Notes under the pieces: model-generated | Told to the model about the DNA's origin: nothing | The model's input: the letters and a program-made list of their open reading frames with translations, nothing else | Database searches by the model: none | Source of the DNA: an uncultured Oscillospiraceae bacterium | Lineage (GTDB): Bacteria; Bacillota; Clostridia; Oscillospirales; Ruminococcaceae | Assembly (NCBI GenBank): GCA_905212515.1 | Contig: CAJMEU010000120.1 | Span: 1-9,160 of the forward strand | DNA: 9,160 bases | Direction: 5' to 3' | Part shown: piece after piece, positions 1-6,921 of the stretch | Layout of the letters: each line of letters starts with the position of its first letter | Numbering within the stretch: the first letter of the stretch is position 1 | Program-made: the position numbers and the translations under genes

Positions 1-1
1 G

Positions 2-724
2 TACCTCAAGATGATCGGCACGGACGTGGCGCTGTACTTCCGCCTGCTGAAGGAGATGATCCGCAGTGTGGATATCCCCGCCACCATCATCCTGGACCAC
101 GGCCGGGATTTTAAGGACTGTATGGAGTGCATCCACTACGGTATCCCCAGCGTGATGTTCGATGGCTCGAAGCTGTCCAACGAGGACAACATCGCCGCCA
201 CCACAGAGATCGTAAAGGCGGCCCACGCCTGCGGCGTGACCGTGGAGGCCGAGATTGGCCACGTGGGCGGCAACGAGGGCACCACCGACGAGGGCGTTGC
301 CAAAAGCGAATATTACACAAAACCCGAGGACGCCGAGGAGTTTGCGGCCCGCACGGGCATCGATGCCCTGGCCGTGTCCATCGGCACTGTGCATGGCATC
401 TACCAGGGCACGCCCCGCCTGGACATCCCCCGGCTGGATGAGATCCGCGCCCGCGTGGGCGGCCTGCCCCTGGTGATGCACGGCGGCAGCGGCCTGCCGG
501 ATGAAGAGTTTACCAAAGCGGTGGACCACGGCATCAATAAGATCAACTTCGTCACCGGTATGATGGTGACGGCTGCCGGGGACGTGGAGGCCGCCAAACA
601 GGCCAAAGCCCGCAAGACGAAAAAGCCCTTTACTTATTATGATATCTCTTCCGCGGTGATGGACAGCATGATGAACACCGTGCGCCATCAGGTGGAAGTG
701 TTCCGCACCCGGCCCTGGGCCTGA
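2..724 (+). CDS. Class II (zinc) ketose-bisphosphate aldolase, GatY/KbaY/Fba type, 5'-truncated by the window edge
   Basis: Class II aldolases split a ketose (bis)phosphate into dihydroxyacetone phosphate and an aldehyde, using a zinc ion, in the cytoplasm. Numbering from the first visible Met (base 11), the sequence shows the LDHG motif with the catalytic Asp29 and zinc ligand His30. It also has VEAEIGHVGG, zinc ligand His128 in GTVHG, and His157 in MHGGSG. The His spacings (98 and 29 residues) are close to those of E. coli tagatose-bisphosphate aldolase. The Met at base 11 is probably internal: the frame is open upstream (Tyr-Leu-Lys) and about 50 N-terminal residues of the family are missing. 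The visible part is 237 residues from that Met. The binding-protein gene follows 35 bases later with no terminator, so they are probably co-transcribed. The exact substrate (fructose-, tagatose- or another ketose phosphate) cannot be read from this. The family call is strong. Confidence 0.9.
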   Translation, partial: YLKMIGTDVALYFRLLKEMIRSVDIPATIILDHGRDFKDCMECIHYGIPSVMFDGSKLSNEDNIAATTEIVKAAHACGVTVEAEIGHVGGNEGTTDEGVAKSEYYTKPEDAEEFAARTGIDALAVSIGTVHGIYQGTPRLDIPRLDEIRARVGGLPLVMHGGSGLPDEEFTKAVDHGINKINFVTGMMVTAAGDVEAAKQAKARKTKKPFTYYDISSAVMDSMMNTVRHQVEVFRTRPWA

Positions 725-747
725 CGCGGCGGGGCGAAAACAAAACA

Positions 748-754
748 AAGGAGG
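748..754 (+). promoter_or_regulatory. Ribosome binding site of the sugar-binding lipoprotein gene
   Basis: AAGGAGG is a near-perfect Shine-Dalgarno sequence ending 5 bases before the ATG at 760. It fixes that start and fits high expression, as is usual for binding proteins, which are needed in excess over the membrane subunits. Confidence 0.8.
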
Positions 755-759
755 AAAGC

Positions 760-1971
760 ATGTTGAAACGAACGAACCGTTTATTGACCCTTGCCCTGGC
801 GGCGCTGACCGCCCTGTCCCTGTTTGCTTCCTGCAGCCAGGTGCCGCCGGAGGGCGCGGCCGAAAGTACCGCCCCGGCTGAATCGGGCGCGGCCGCTGCG
901 GCCGCCTACACCAGCGGCCTGGAATCGTTTGACGACTTTCCTCACCCCCGCGTGGTGGACAGCGGGCTGAAGGTGGGGTACCTGGTGCGCTCGAAGAACT
1001 CGGAGGCTACCATCCGCTCCATCCAGCAGGCGGAGATCGAGGCAGCACACCGAGGTTGGGAACTGATCCCCATTATTTTTGAATACGACACCAACTTCCG
1101 CGATTCCTTCCAGAACCTGATGAACCAGGGTGTGGACGCCGTTATCATCGGTTCCACCGAATCCATGCCCGCCAAGCAGGACATGATCGAGGACGCGCGC
1201 CGCCAGGGTGTGGGCGTGTACTGCAATGACGTGCAGATCGTGAACGGCTGCATCAGCAACTGCACCATGCCCAACGGCGTGGGCGCCATGGAGCTGTTGT
1301 ACAAGGTGTGCGAGGATTACGGCTGGAATTTGGGCATCGGCCTGGTGGAAAGCCAGACCACGCAGATCGGCCGTGAGCGCATGGAGACCATGCGGGGCTT
1401 CATCGACGGCGGCGCCTATCCCAACCTAAAGATCCTGGCCTCTCAGGACTGGGTGCAGGCGGGATTGTCGGCGGCGCAATCCTCCTATGAGATCGCCCAG
1501 ACGTGGCTGCAGCAGTTTGGCGACGAGCTGGACTGTATCATGACCAGCGGCGATACCATCGGCATCAACGCGGCCGAGGCCGTGCGCCAGGCCGGCGACC
1601 CCGACGGCAGCAAAACTTTCTGCGTGGGCATGGACGGCGGCACCCGCGCCTTTGCCTACATCCGCAATAATACGCCTTTTACGTATACCTACGCCCAGGC
1701 GTTCGAGCTGTACACCCACAACTGCTTTGAGATCATCGACGCCATCCAGGTGCGGGGCCTTGCCCCTGGTGACGAGGGCTGCCTCATCAGCCGCGCGGGC
1801 GAGACGGTGTACTCCACGGGGCTGGTGATCACCCGCGAGAACTGCCCGGCCGTGGGCACTAATATCCATTCGCTGGTCGAATATTCCGACCCCGATGACA
1901 TAGGCGCACGGTACAACTGGGACGATGGGCCCGGCATTTACAAGATCACCGAGTATATCGGCGACAACTGA
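760..1971 (+). CDS. Sugar ABC transporter substrate-binding lipoprotein (RbsB-like, Peripla_BP_4 family)
   Basis: This is the extracellular receptor of the importer encoded next. Residues 1-24 form a lipoprotein signal peptide: basic start (KRTNR), hydrophobic core, and lipobox Phe-Ala-Ser-Cys with Cys25 as the lipidated residue. Residues 26-50 are a low-complexity Ala/Pro/Glu/Ser linker from the membrane. The rest has the two-lobed periplasmic-binding fold of ribose/galactose receptors: a first strand VGYLVRS, a GVDAVIIGS strand typical of the family, TSGDTIGINAAEAV (like the family's ND-x-x-A-x-G-A motif) and GMDGGTRAFAYI (like GFDG). At 403 residues it is longer than RbsB (about 296 mature-plus-signal residues), because of the linker and an extended C-terminus. 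Cys155, Cys164 and Cys168 lie close together, which is unusual for an exported protein. The ATPase gene starts 33 bases later. The ligand is not predictable; pentose, hexose or polyol are all possible. Confidence 0.92.
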   Translation: MLKRTNRLLTLALAALTALSLFASCSQVPPEGAAESTAPAESGAAAAAAYTSGLESFDDFPHPRVVDSGLKVGYLVRSKNSEATIRSIQQAEIEAAHRGWELIPIIFEYDTNFRDSFQNLMNQGVDAVIIGSTESMPAKQDMIEDARRQGVGVYCNDVQIVNGCISNCTMPNGVGAMELLYKVCEDYGWNLGIGLVESQTTQIGRERMETMRGFIDGGAYPNLKILASQDWVQAGLSAAQSSYEIAQTWLQQFGDELDCIMTSGDTIGINAAEAVRQAGDPDGSKTFCVGMDGGTRAFAYIRNNTPFTYTYAQAFELYTHNCFEIIDAIQVRGLAPGDEGCLISRAGETVYSTGLVITRENCPAVGTNIHSLVEYSDPDDIGARYNWDDGPGIYKITEYIGDN

Positions 1972-2004
1972 CGCGCGCCGGCGGGGGGAAAGGGGAAGAG
2001 ACAG

Positions 2005-3525
2005 ATGGAGGCACCCTTTATTTTACAGACCGAAGGGCTGACCAAGCGCTTTGCCAAGGTGGTGGCCAACGACGCCATCAGCCTGTCCGTGCGCAGGGGA
2101 GAGATCCTGTCCATCATCGGCGAGAACGGCGCGGGCAAAAGCACCTTCTGCAAAATGCTGACCGGCCTCTACCAGCCCGACGCGGGCGCCATTCTGCTGG
2201 AGGGCGGGCCCGTGCGCTTTCAAAACACGGCCCAGTCCATCGCCGCAGGGGTCAGCATGGTGTATCAGGAGCGCAACCTGGTGGGCATGCTGACCGGCGC
2301 CCAGAACATCTGCCTGGGCACGGAACCCTTGGAAAAAGCCCTGATCGACGAAAAGCAGATCGCGGCCGAGGCGCGGCGCCTGAAAGAGCAGATGGGCCTG
2401 TCGGTCCCGCTGGACGTGCCCGTGCACAAGCTGGGCGCGGGCGAACAGCAGATGGTGGAAATTTTGCGGGCGGTGTACCGCCGGCCAAAGCTGCTGATTT
2501 TGGACGAACCCACCGCCTCCCTGGGCAAGGGGGAGATCGAGCCGTTCTTCGCCTTTATCCGCCGCATCCGCGAGGCCATGGACATGTCGGTGATCTTCAT
2601 CTCGCACAAGATCGAGGAGGTGTTCTCCATCTCCGACACCATCGCCATCTTCACCGACGGCCGCCTGGTGCTGACCAGCGCCGCGGCGGACATCAGCCGG
2701 GAGGCGTGCATCCGCGCCATGCTGCGCAGCGCCAAGCTGAAACCCATCGGCCCGCCGGCGCGGGACGTAAGCGGCCGCGCGCCCATTCTGGAGGTGGATG
2801 CCCTGTGCTACGACGGCACCGAGCACCATCTGGGGTTGGAGGTGCGCCCGGGCGAGATCGTGGGCTGCTATGGCCTGGTGGGCTCGGGCCGCACCGAGTG
2901 CGCGGAGGCGCTGTACGGTTTGCGGCGCATCGAGGGCGGCAGCTATCGCTTCGCCGGCCGCAAGATCGCCAAATGCAGCCCGGAGCAGATGATCGCCCGG
3001 GGCATGATCCTCACGCCTGAAATCCGGCAGAACGCCATTTTTAAAACCTTTTCTTTACAGGACAACATCTGCAACCTGTTTCTGCGCCAGCGCTTCGCCA
3101 GCCCGCGCCTGGGGCTGCTGCACATGGGCCAGGCCAAAAGTTTCGCCCGCGGCGTGCTGGAGAAAAACAAGGTGAAATACTCCGACGTGAACCAGCCCAT
3201 CGTGGAGCTGTCCGGCGGCAATATCCAGAAGGTGGTACTGGGCCGCTCGGTGGAAATCGAGGGCATCCGGCTGCTGATGATCGACGAACCCACCACCGGC
3301 ATGGACCTGGGCGCCAAAAACGAGATCTACCAGATGCTGCTGCGCCTGGCGGAGGAAAAGGAACTGGGGATTCTGTTTATCTCGTCCGAATTGGAGGAGC
3401 TGCTGGCTATTTGCGGGCGCTTGTACGTGTTCGCCGGCGGCCAGGTGGCGGCCCGTTTCGAGCGGGCGCAGTTCGACAAGGAGCGAATCCTGGACACAGC
3501 CGTAAGGGGGAGAGCCTATGCGTAA
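2005..3525 (+). CDS. Sugar ABC transporter ATP-binding protein with two nucleotide-binding domains (RbsA/MglA-like)
   Basis: This cytoplasmic subunit powers the importer by ATP hydrolysis. It has 506 residues, the usual length for CUT2 ATPases, with two fused ABC domains. Domain 1 has Walker A GENGAGKST (39-47), signature LGAGEQQ (143-149) and Walker B LLILDEPT (163-170), followed by an H-loop region with FISHK. Domain 2 has a degenerate Walker A, GLVGSGRTE (290-298), lacking the Lys-Ser/Thr pair, but a good signature LSGGNIQK (402-409) and Walker B LLMIDEPT (423-430). The asymmetry, one canonical and one degenerate site, is normal for RbsA/MglA. A purine-rich stretch at 1991-1998 (AGGGGAAG) serves as ribosome site, weaker than that of the binding protein. 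The 3' end overlaps the first permease gene by 8 bases, which suggests translational coupling. No specific sugar can be assigned. Confidence 0.95.
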   Translation: MEAPFILQTEGLTKRFAKVVANDAISLSVRRGEILSIIGENGAGKSTFCKMLTGLYQPDAGAILLEGGPVRFQNTAQSIAAGVSMVYQERNLVGMLTGAQNICLGTEPLEKALIDEKQIAAEARRLKEQMGLSVPLDVPVHKLGAGEQQMVEILRAVYRRPKLLILDEPTASLGKGEIEPFFAFIRRIREAMDMSVIFISHKIEEVFSISDTIAIFTDGRLVLTSAAADISREACIRAMLRSAKLKPIGPPARDVSGRAPILEVDALCYDGTEHHLGLEVRPGEIVGCYGLVGSGRTECAEALYGLRRIEGGSYRFAGRKIAKCSPEQMIARGMILTPEIRQNAIFKTFSLQDNICNLFLRQRFASPRLGLLHMGQAKSFARGVLEKNKVKYSDVNQPIVELSGGNIQKVVLGRSVEIEGIRLLMIDEPTTGMDLGAKNEIYQMLLRLAEEKELGILFISSELEELLAICGRLYVFAGGQVAARFERAQFDKERILDTAVRGRAYA

Positions 3526-4531
3526 CCAAGCTTGCGCGCCTGCGGCCCGCGGCCGCCTGGGCAGTTTGGGGAAAGAGGCGGCGCGCTATTCGCTGCTGCT
3601 GTTGCTGGCGCTGATCGTGCTGTTCTTCTCCCTGCTGGACCCGCGCTTTTTCACGGCGAAAAACATTCTGGATATCCTGCGCACGGCCAGCATCATCGGC
3701 CTGATGGCTGTCGGCGGGGTAATGATCATGATCTCGGGCGAGATCAACTTTGCCATCGGCAGCCAGGTGACGCTGGCGGCCACGCTGATCGGCAAGATGA
3801 TGACGGTGCTGCCCCCGGTCATGTACGTGCCGGCCATTTTGGCCACCACGGCGCTGATCATGGTCACCGGCCTTGCCGCCGGGTGGATCGTCACCCGCTT
3901 CGAGGTGCCGGCCTTCCTGGCCACCTTCGTGCTGCAGATGTTCCTCAACGGCTTCATCAAGCTGATGACCGGCAACGTCACCTTCTATTCCGAAAAATGG
4001 ACCGGTTCTTACACCTTCCTGGGCCAGACCATGCTGTTCAACGTCATCCCGCTGCCCCTGGTGCTGTTCATCGCGGTGGCCGCGGGCAGCCACATCTTCC
4101 TTGAGCACAGCAAGATAGGCCGCTACCTGTTCGCCGTGGGCGCCAACGCCACGGCCAGCCGCCAGGTGGGCATCCGCGTGGACCGCATCAAGATATGGGG
4201 CTTCGTCATCGGCGCGGCCTACGCGGCTTTGGCGGGCATCGTGCTCACGTCCCTGTTCAGCGACGTGCAGCTCAACATGGGCACCGAGCTGCAAACGCCG
4301 GCCATCGCGGCCACCGTGCTCAGCGCGGCGTTCTACACCGTGGGCAAGTACAACATTCCCGGCGCCGTGGTAGCGTCCATCCTCACGGTGGTCATCCAGA
4401 ACGGCGTGGTCACCGCGGGCGGCGAATATTTCTACAAAGATATCGTGCAGGGCGTGTTCCTCACGGCGGCCATCGCCATCATCGCCATGATCCGCGAGGA
4501 GGGCCTGCCCAAAGTGAACTTTACCCGTTAG
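3518..4531 (+). CDS. Sugar ABC transporter permease 1 (RbsC-like, BPD_transp_2 family)
   Basis: This is an inner-membrane subunit forming half of the translocation channel. The 337-residue protein is mostly hydrophobic segments. After a basic N-terminus comes a first membrane helix at about 24-40, then the family motif ISGEINFAIGS at 72-82 (equivalent to the GGIDLSVGS motif of RbsC). A cytoplasmic loop, SKIGRYLFAVGANATASRQ, spans 198-216; in this family it holds the contact with the ATPase. Helical segments continue to about residue 325. The ATG at 3518 lies inside the ATPase gene, which stops at 3525, and a purine-rich ribosome site (AAGGGGGAGA, 3504-3513) sits in the ATPase coding sequence. 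No nearer in-frame start fits. It differs clearly from the second permease that follows, so the pore is probably a heterodimer. Confidence 0.92.
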   Translation: MRNQACAPAARGRLGSLGKEAARYSLLLLLALIVLFFSLLDPRFFTAKNILDILRTASIIGLMAVGGVMIMISGEINFAIGSQVTLAATLIGKMMTVLPPVMYVPAILATTALIMVTGLAAGWIVTRFEVPAFLATFVLQMFLNGFIKLMTGNVTFYSEKWTGSYTFLGQTMLFNVIPLPLVLFIAVAAGSHIFLEHSKIGRYLFAVGANATASRQVGIRVDRIKIWGFVIGAAYAALAGIVLTSLFSDVQLNMGTELQTPAIAATVLSAAFYTVGKYNIPGAVVASILTVVIQNGVVTAGGEYFYKDIVQGVFLTAAIAIIAMIREEGLPKVNFTR

Positions 4532-4536
4532 CGGCG

Positions 4537-4544
4537 AGAGGAGG
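4537..4544 (+). promoter_or_regulatory. Ribosome binding site deciding the start of permease 2
   Basis: AGAGGAGG lies 7 bases before the ATG at 4552, in the 20-base gap after the first permease stop. The reading frame is open back to 4195, but that part overlaps the first permease and translates to an Arg/His-rich shadow sequence. This site therefore supports 4552 as the true start. Confidence 0.8.
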
Positions 4545-4551
4545 CGAGAAG

Positions 4552-5538
4552 ATGGAGAAAATTGCCCGGCAGGCCAAAAGCCAGGGGGCCTATCTGTTCC
4601 ACAAATACGGGCTGATCCTGCACACCGTGGGCATCACCCTGATCATGGGCATCATCCAGAAAAACTTTTTCACCCTGCGCAATCTGCTGAACATCCTCAG
4701 CTCGGCGTGCCTGACGTCCATCGCCGGCATCGGCGTGACGTGCATCATGTCCTCCGGCGAGATGGACTACGGTGCGGGCACCCACCTGACCATGGGCGCC
4801 GTGCTGATGGTGGTGTTCCTGACCAAGCTGCACGTGAACTATTTCGCGGCCATCCTCATGACCCTGGGCTGCCTGGCCCTCATCGGCCTTTTGAATGCCT
4901 TCCTGCACATCAAGGGCCGCATGCCGGCTTTCATCGCCACCATGGGCACTTCCTTCGTATTCACGGGCGTGGCCAAAATGCTGACGGACGGCACCGATTT
5001 GCTGGGTGTGGCCGAGGTGACCACCCCCATCTTCACCTTCATCGGCCAGGGCTACCTGTGGGGCATCATCCCCATGCCGCTGGTGGTGCTGGTGGCGGTG
5101 GGCGCGCTGATGGTGCTGTTCACCGAGCACACCCGCTCGGGCAAATATCTGTACGCCGTGGGCTCCAACCCCGAGGCGTGCAAGTACATCGGCATCAACG
5201 CCAACGTGCAGAAGATCAAGGGTTTTGTGCTGTGCAGCACCTTGTGCGGGCTGGCCGGCATTGTGCAGGGCTCGATGATCAACGGCGCTTTGGCCACCCT
5301 GGGCTCCAGCATGATGCTGTACGCCATGATCGTGCTGATGCTGGGGGCCATGGTGTTCAAGATCGGCGTGTTCAACATTCCCGGCACGGTCATCGGCGCG
5401 CTGCTGCTGGCGGTGATCAACAACGGCATGATCATGATGAACGTGCGGGTGTATACAAAAGATTTCGTCCTGGGCGCGCTGATGTTCGTCGCCGTCACTT
5501 CGGTGGTGACCATCCGCAAAGCCGCGCGCAAGGGCTGA
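4552..5538 (+). CDS. Sugar ABC transporter permease 2 (RbsC-like, BPD_transp_2 family)
   Basis: This is the second membrane subunit of the importer, 328 residues. Hydrophobic segments occur at about 20-36, 52-66, 82-90, 97-117, 172-190, 226-240, 255-270, 277-296 and 305-320. The family motif appears as SSGEMDYGAGT (67-77). The ATPase-contact loop reads TRSGKYLYAVGSNPEACKYI (194-213), closer to the consensus than the copy in permease 1. The region IGVFNIPGTVIGALLLAVINNG (271-292) matches the conserved late helix of the family. The gene lies 20 bases after permease 1 with its own strong ribosome site. Two diverged permeases with one double-domain ATPase recall the LsrC/LsrD and YtfT/YjfF arrangements rather than the single RbsC. 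About 200 bases without a gene follow, so this may end the transport part of the operon. Confidence 0.92.
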   Translation: MEKIARQAKSQGAYLFHKYGLILHTVGITLIMGIIQKNFFTLRNLLNILSSACLTSIAGIGVTCIMSSGEMDYGAGTHLTMGAVLMVVFLTKLHVNYFAAILMTLGCLALIGLLNAFLHIKGRMPAFIATMGTSFVFTGVAKMLTDGTDLLGVAEVTTPIFTFIGQGYLWGIIPMPLVVLVAVGALMVLFTEHTRSGKYLYAVGSNPEACKYIGINANVQKIKGFVLCSTLCGLAGIVQGSMINGALATLGSSMMLYAMIVLMLGAMVFKIGVFNIPGTVIGALLLAVINNGMIMMNVRVYTKDFVLGALMFVAVTSVVTIRKAARKG

Positions 5539-5737
5539 CCATATCAACCGACAGAGAGACACAATAACTTGTTACCCAAGCGTGCAGCGGGAGGTGACAG
5601 GCCTGGTTCCCCCTTGCCTTTTTTCGCACCGTCCTTCCCGGGAGGGGGCACGCGGAAAGGCGGGGAAGAAGGGCCGCCGCGCCCCGCGCACACCGCATAT
5701 CCGAATAACATCAAAGAGAGAAAGGTTTGTGATTACC
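5539..5737 (+). other. Intergenic spacer with GC-rich, structure-prone sequence
   Basis: This 199-base gap is the longest non-coding stretch in the window. GGGAG (5589-5593) can pair with TTCCC (5607-5611), and a run of six T follows at 5619-5624. As the T run starts 7 bases after the stem, this is at best a weak terminator. A perfect 8-base palindrome TCCCGGGA lies at 5636-5643. CCCCCT (5609-5614) can pair with AGGGGG (5643-5648), and GGCGG (5659-5663) with CCGCC (5674-5678). No convincing -35/-10 pair was found. The frame running through it from 5582 into the dehydrogenase gives a basic, low-complexity sequence that does not look like protein. It could be a partial terminator, an mRNA-processing or stability element, or the leader of the downstream genes. 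Confidence 0.45.
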
Positions 5738-6820
5738 ATGAGCGACATGATGAGAGCACTGGTTTTGCTGGACGACCACGGCACCTTCGAAATGCGGGAC
5801 GTGCCCGTGCCGGAGATCGGCGACGACGACATTCTGGTGGAGGTGAAGGGCTGCGGCATCTGCGGCGGCGACTACAAGCGGTACATGGGCCCCGAGCACG
5901 GCGGCTGGTACAAAATGCACCTGCCGGTCATCACGGGGCACGAGTTCGCCGGTGTGATCGCCCAATTGGGCAAAAACGTGGATAAATACTGGAAGGTGGG
6001 CGACCGCATCGTGTCCGACAACACGGGCGATGCCTGCGGCCGCTGCCCCACCTGTGCCCGCGGCAATTTCGTGAACTGCCCCCAGCGCAAGTGCATCGGC
6101 GTGCATATGGACGGCGCCTTTGCCAAATACGTCAAAGTGCCTGGCAAAATTTTGAAAATGTTCCCCAACTGCATCATGAAAATCCCCGATAACATGACCT
6201 TCGGCCAGGCGGCGGCCATGGAACCGGCGGCCAACTCCTATAAGGCCATCGTCCAGGAGGCGGCCCTGCGCCCGGGCGAGAACGTGGCCATCATCGGCAC
6301 CGGTTCCCTGGGGCTGATGGCCATCCAGATCGCCAAGATCAGCGGCGCGGCCAACATCATCGCCATCGGCACCACCAAGGACAAGGCCTACCGCTTCAAG
6401 GTGGCGGAAAAGTACGGCGCCACCCACTTCTTCTGCACCGACGAGGACGAGGACATCCCCGCCAGGATCGCCCAGATCGTGGGCGAGGACGGCGTGCCCG
6501 TGGTGGCGGAGATCGCCGGGCCGCCCCAGCTGACCAACCTGGCCATGCAGATCATCCGCAACGAGGGCCGCTTCGTGCGCGTGGGCATGGACGACCGCCC
6601 CTACAACTACGGCTTGAACGTACTGAACTTCAAATCCGTCAACTACCAGGGCCACAAGGGCTACAACACCGAGTCCTGGAAAAACCTGCTGTCCCTGGCC
6701 AAGGCGGGCATCCTGGACCTGCAAAGCTATCTGACCGCCGAGGTGCCGCTGGAAAACTGGCGTGAGGGCTTTGAGATCCTGCGGCGCGGCGAGGGCGCCA
6801 AGGTGGTGCTGGTGCCGTAA
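5738..6820 (+). CDS. Zinc-dependent medium-chain alcohol/polyol dehydrogenase (first of two)
   Basis: Medium-chain dehydrogenases oxidise a secondary alcohol or polyol to a ketone, or the reverse, with NAD(P). From the ATG at 5738 the protein has 360 residues, normal for the family. Catalytic zinc ligands are Cys42 in GCGICGGD and His68-Glu69 in GHEFAGV. Structural zinc ligands are Cys100, Cys103, Cys106 and Cys114. The Rossmann motif is GTGSLG (187-192). After the second strand (IIAIGTTKDKAYR) there is no acidic residue where NAD enzymes carry Asp, which may mean NADP use. Start choice: the purine-rich GAGAGAAAGG (5716-5725) lies 12 bases from ATG 5738. An in-frame GTG at 5729 and ATGs at 5747 and 5750 are alternatives. 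It resembles sorbitol, threonine and butanediol dehydrogenases in general; the substrate is unknown, but its neighbours suggest a sugar or polyol. Confidence 0.88.
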   Translation: MSDMMRALVLLDDHGTFEMRDVPVPEIGDDDILVEVKGCGICGGDYKRYMGPEHGGWYKMHLPVITGHEFAGVIAQLGKNVDKYWKVGDRIVSDNTGDACGRCPTCARGNFVNCPQRKCIGVHMDGAFAKYVKVPGKILKMFPNCIMKIPDNMTFGQAAAMEPAANSYKAIVQEAALRPGENVAIIGTGSLGLMAIQIAKISGAANIIAIGTTKDKAYRFKVAEKYGATHFFCTDEDEDIPARIAQIVGEDGVPVVAEIAGPPQLTNLAMQIIRNEGRFVRVGMDDRPYNYGLNVLNFKSVNYQGHKGYNTESWKNLLSLAKAGILDLQSYLTAEVPLENWREGFEILRRGEGAKVVLVP

Positions 6821-6884
6821 GGCGCCCGCCCGGCCGCGCCCGGGGGCCCGGGGGCCCGGCCCGGCGCCCCCCCAAAAGGGCCCG
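6821..6884 (+). repeat. Very GC-rich palindromic tract between the two dehydrogenase genes
   Basis: Apart from one AAAA run, this tract is made only of G and C. It begins directly after the stop codon of the first dehydrogenase. It holds two tandem copies of GGGGGCCC (6842-6849 and 6850-6857), GGCGCC at both 6821-6826 and 6863-6868, and GGGCCC at 6878-6883, so many alternative hairpins are possible. There is no T run after it, so it is not a classical intrinsic terminator. The remaining 37 bases to the next gene hold only a ribosome site (AGGAG, 6908-6912). A role in slowing transcription or protecting the mRNA end is possible but unproven. Confidence 0.5.
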
Positions 6885-6921
6885 ATAGCCTGTAACTGAA
6901 GGAAGATAGGAGAACGATACC

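Noticed and set aside
290..304. Possible small separate genes within the aldolase region (forward frames 127-441 and 255-476)
   Set aside because: They are shadow frames of the aldolase, with Arg/His- or Pro/Trp-rich translations, and the aldolase frame carries all the catalytic motifs.
4195..4551. A 119-residue N-terminal extension of permease 2
   Set aside because: It overlaps permease 1 in another frame, is Arg/His-rich and not membrane-like, while a strong ribosome site precedes the ATG at 4552.
5566..5575. Small inverted repeat TAAC-TT-GTTA as a possible operator
   Set aside because: The arms are only four bases and do not extend outward, which is likely by chance, and no promoter lies next to it.
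5582..5737. A 52-residue N-terminal extension of the first dehydrogenase
   Set aside because: It is a basic low-complexity translation of the spacer and extends beyond the family's usual N-terminus; a start at 5738 (or 5729) gives the normal length.
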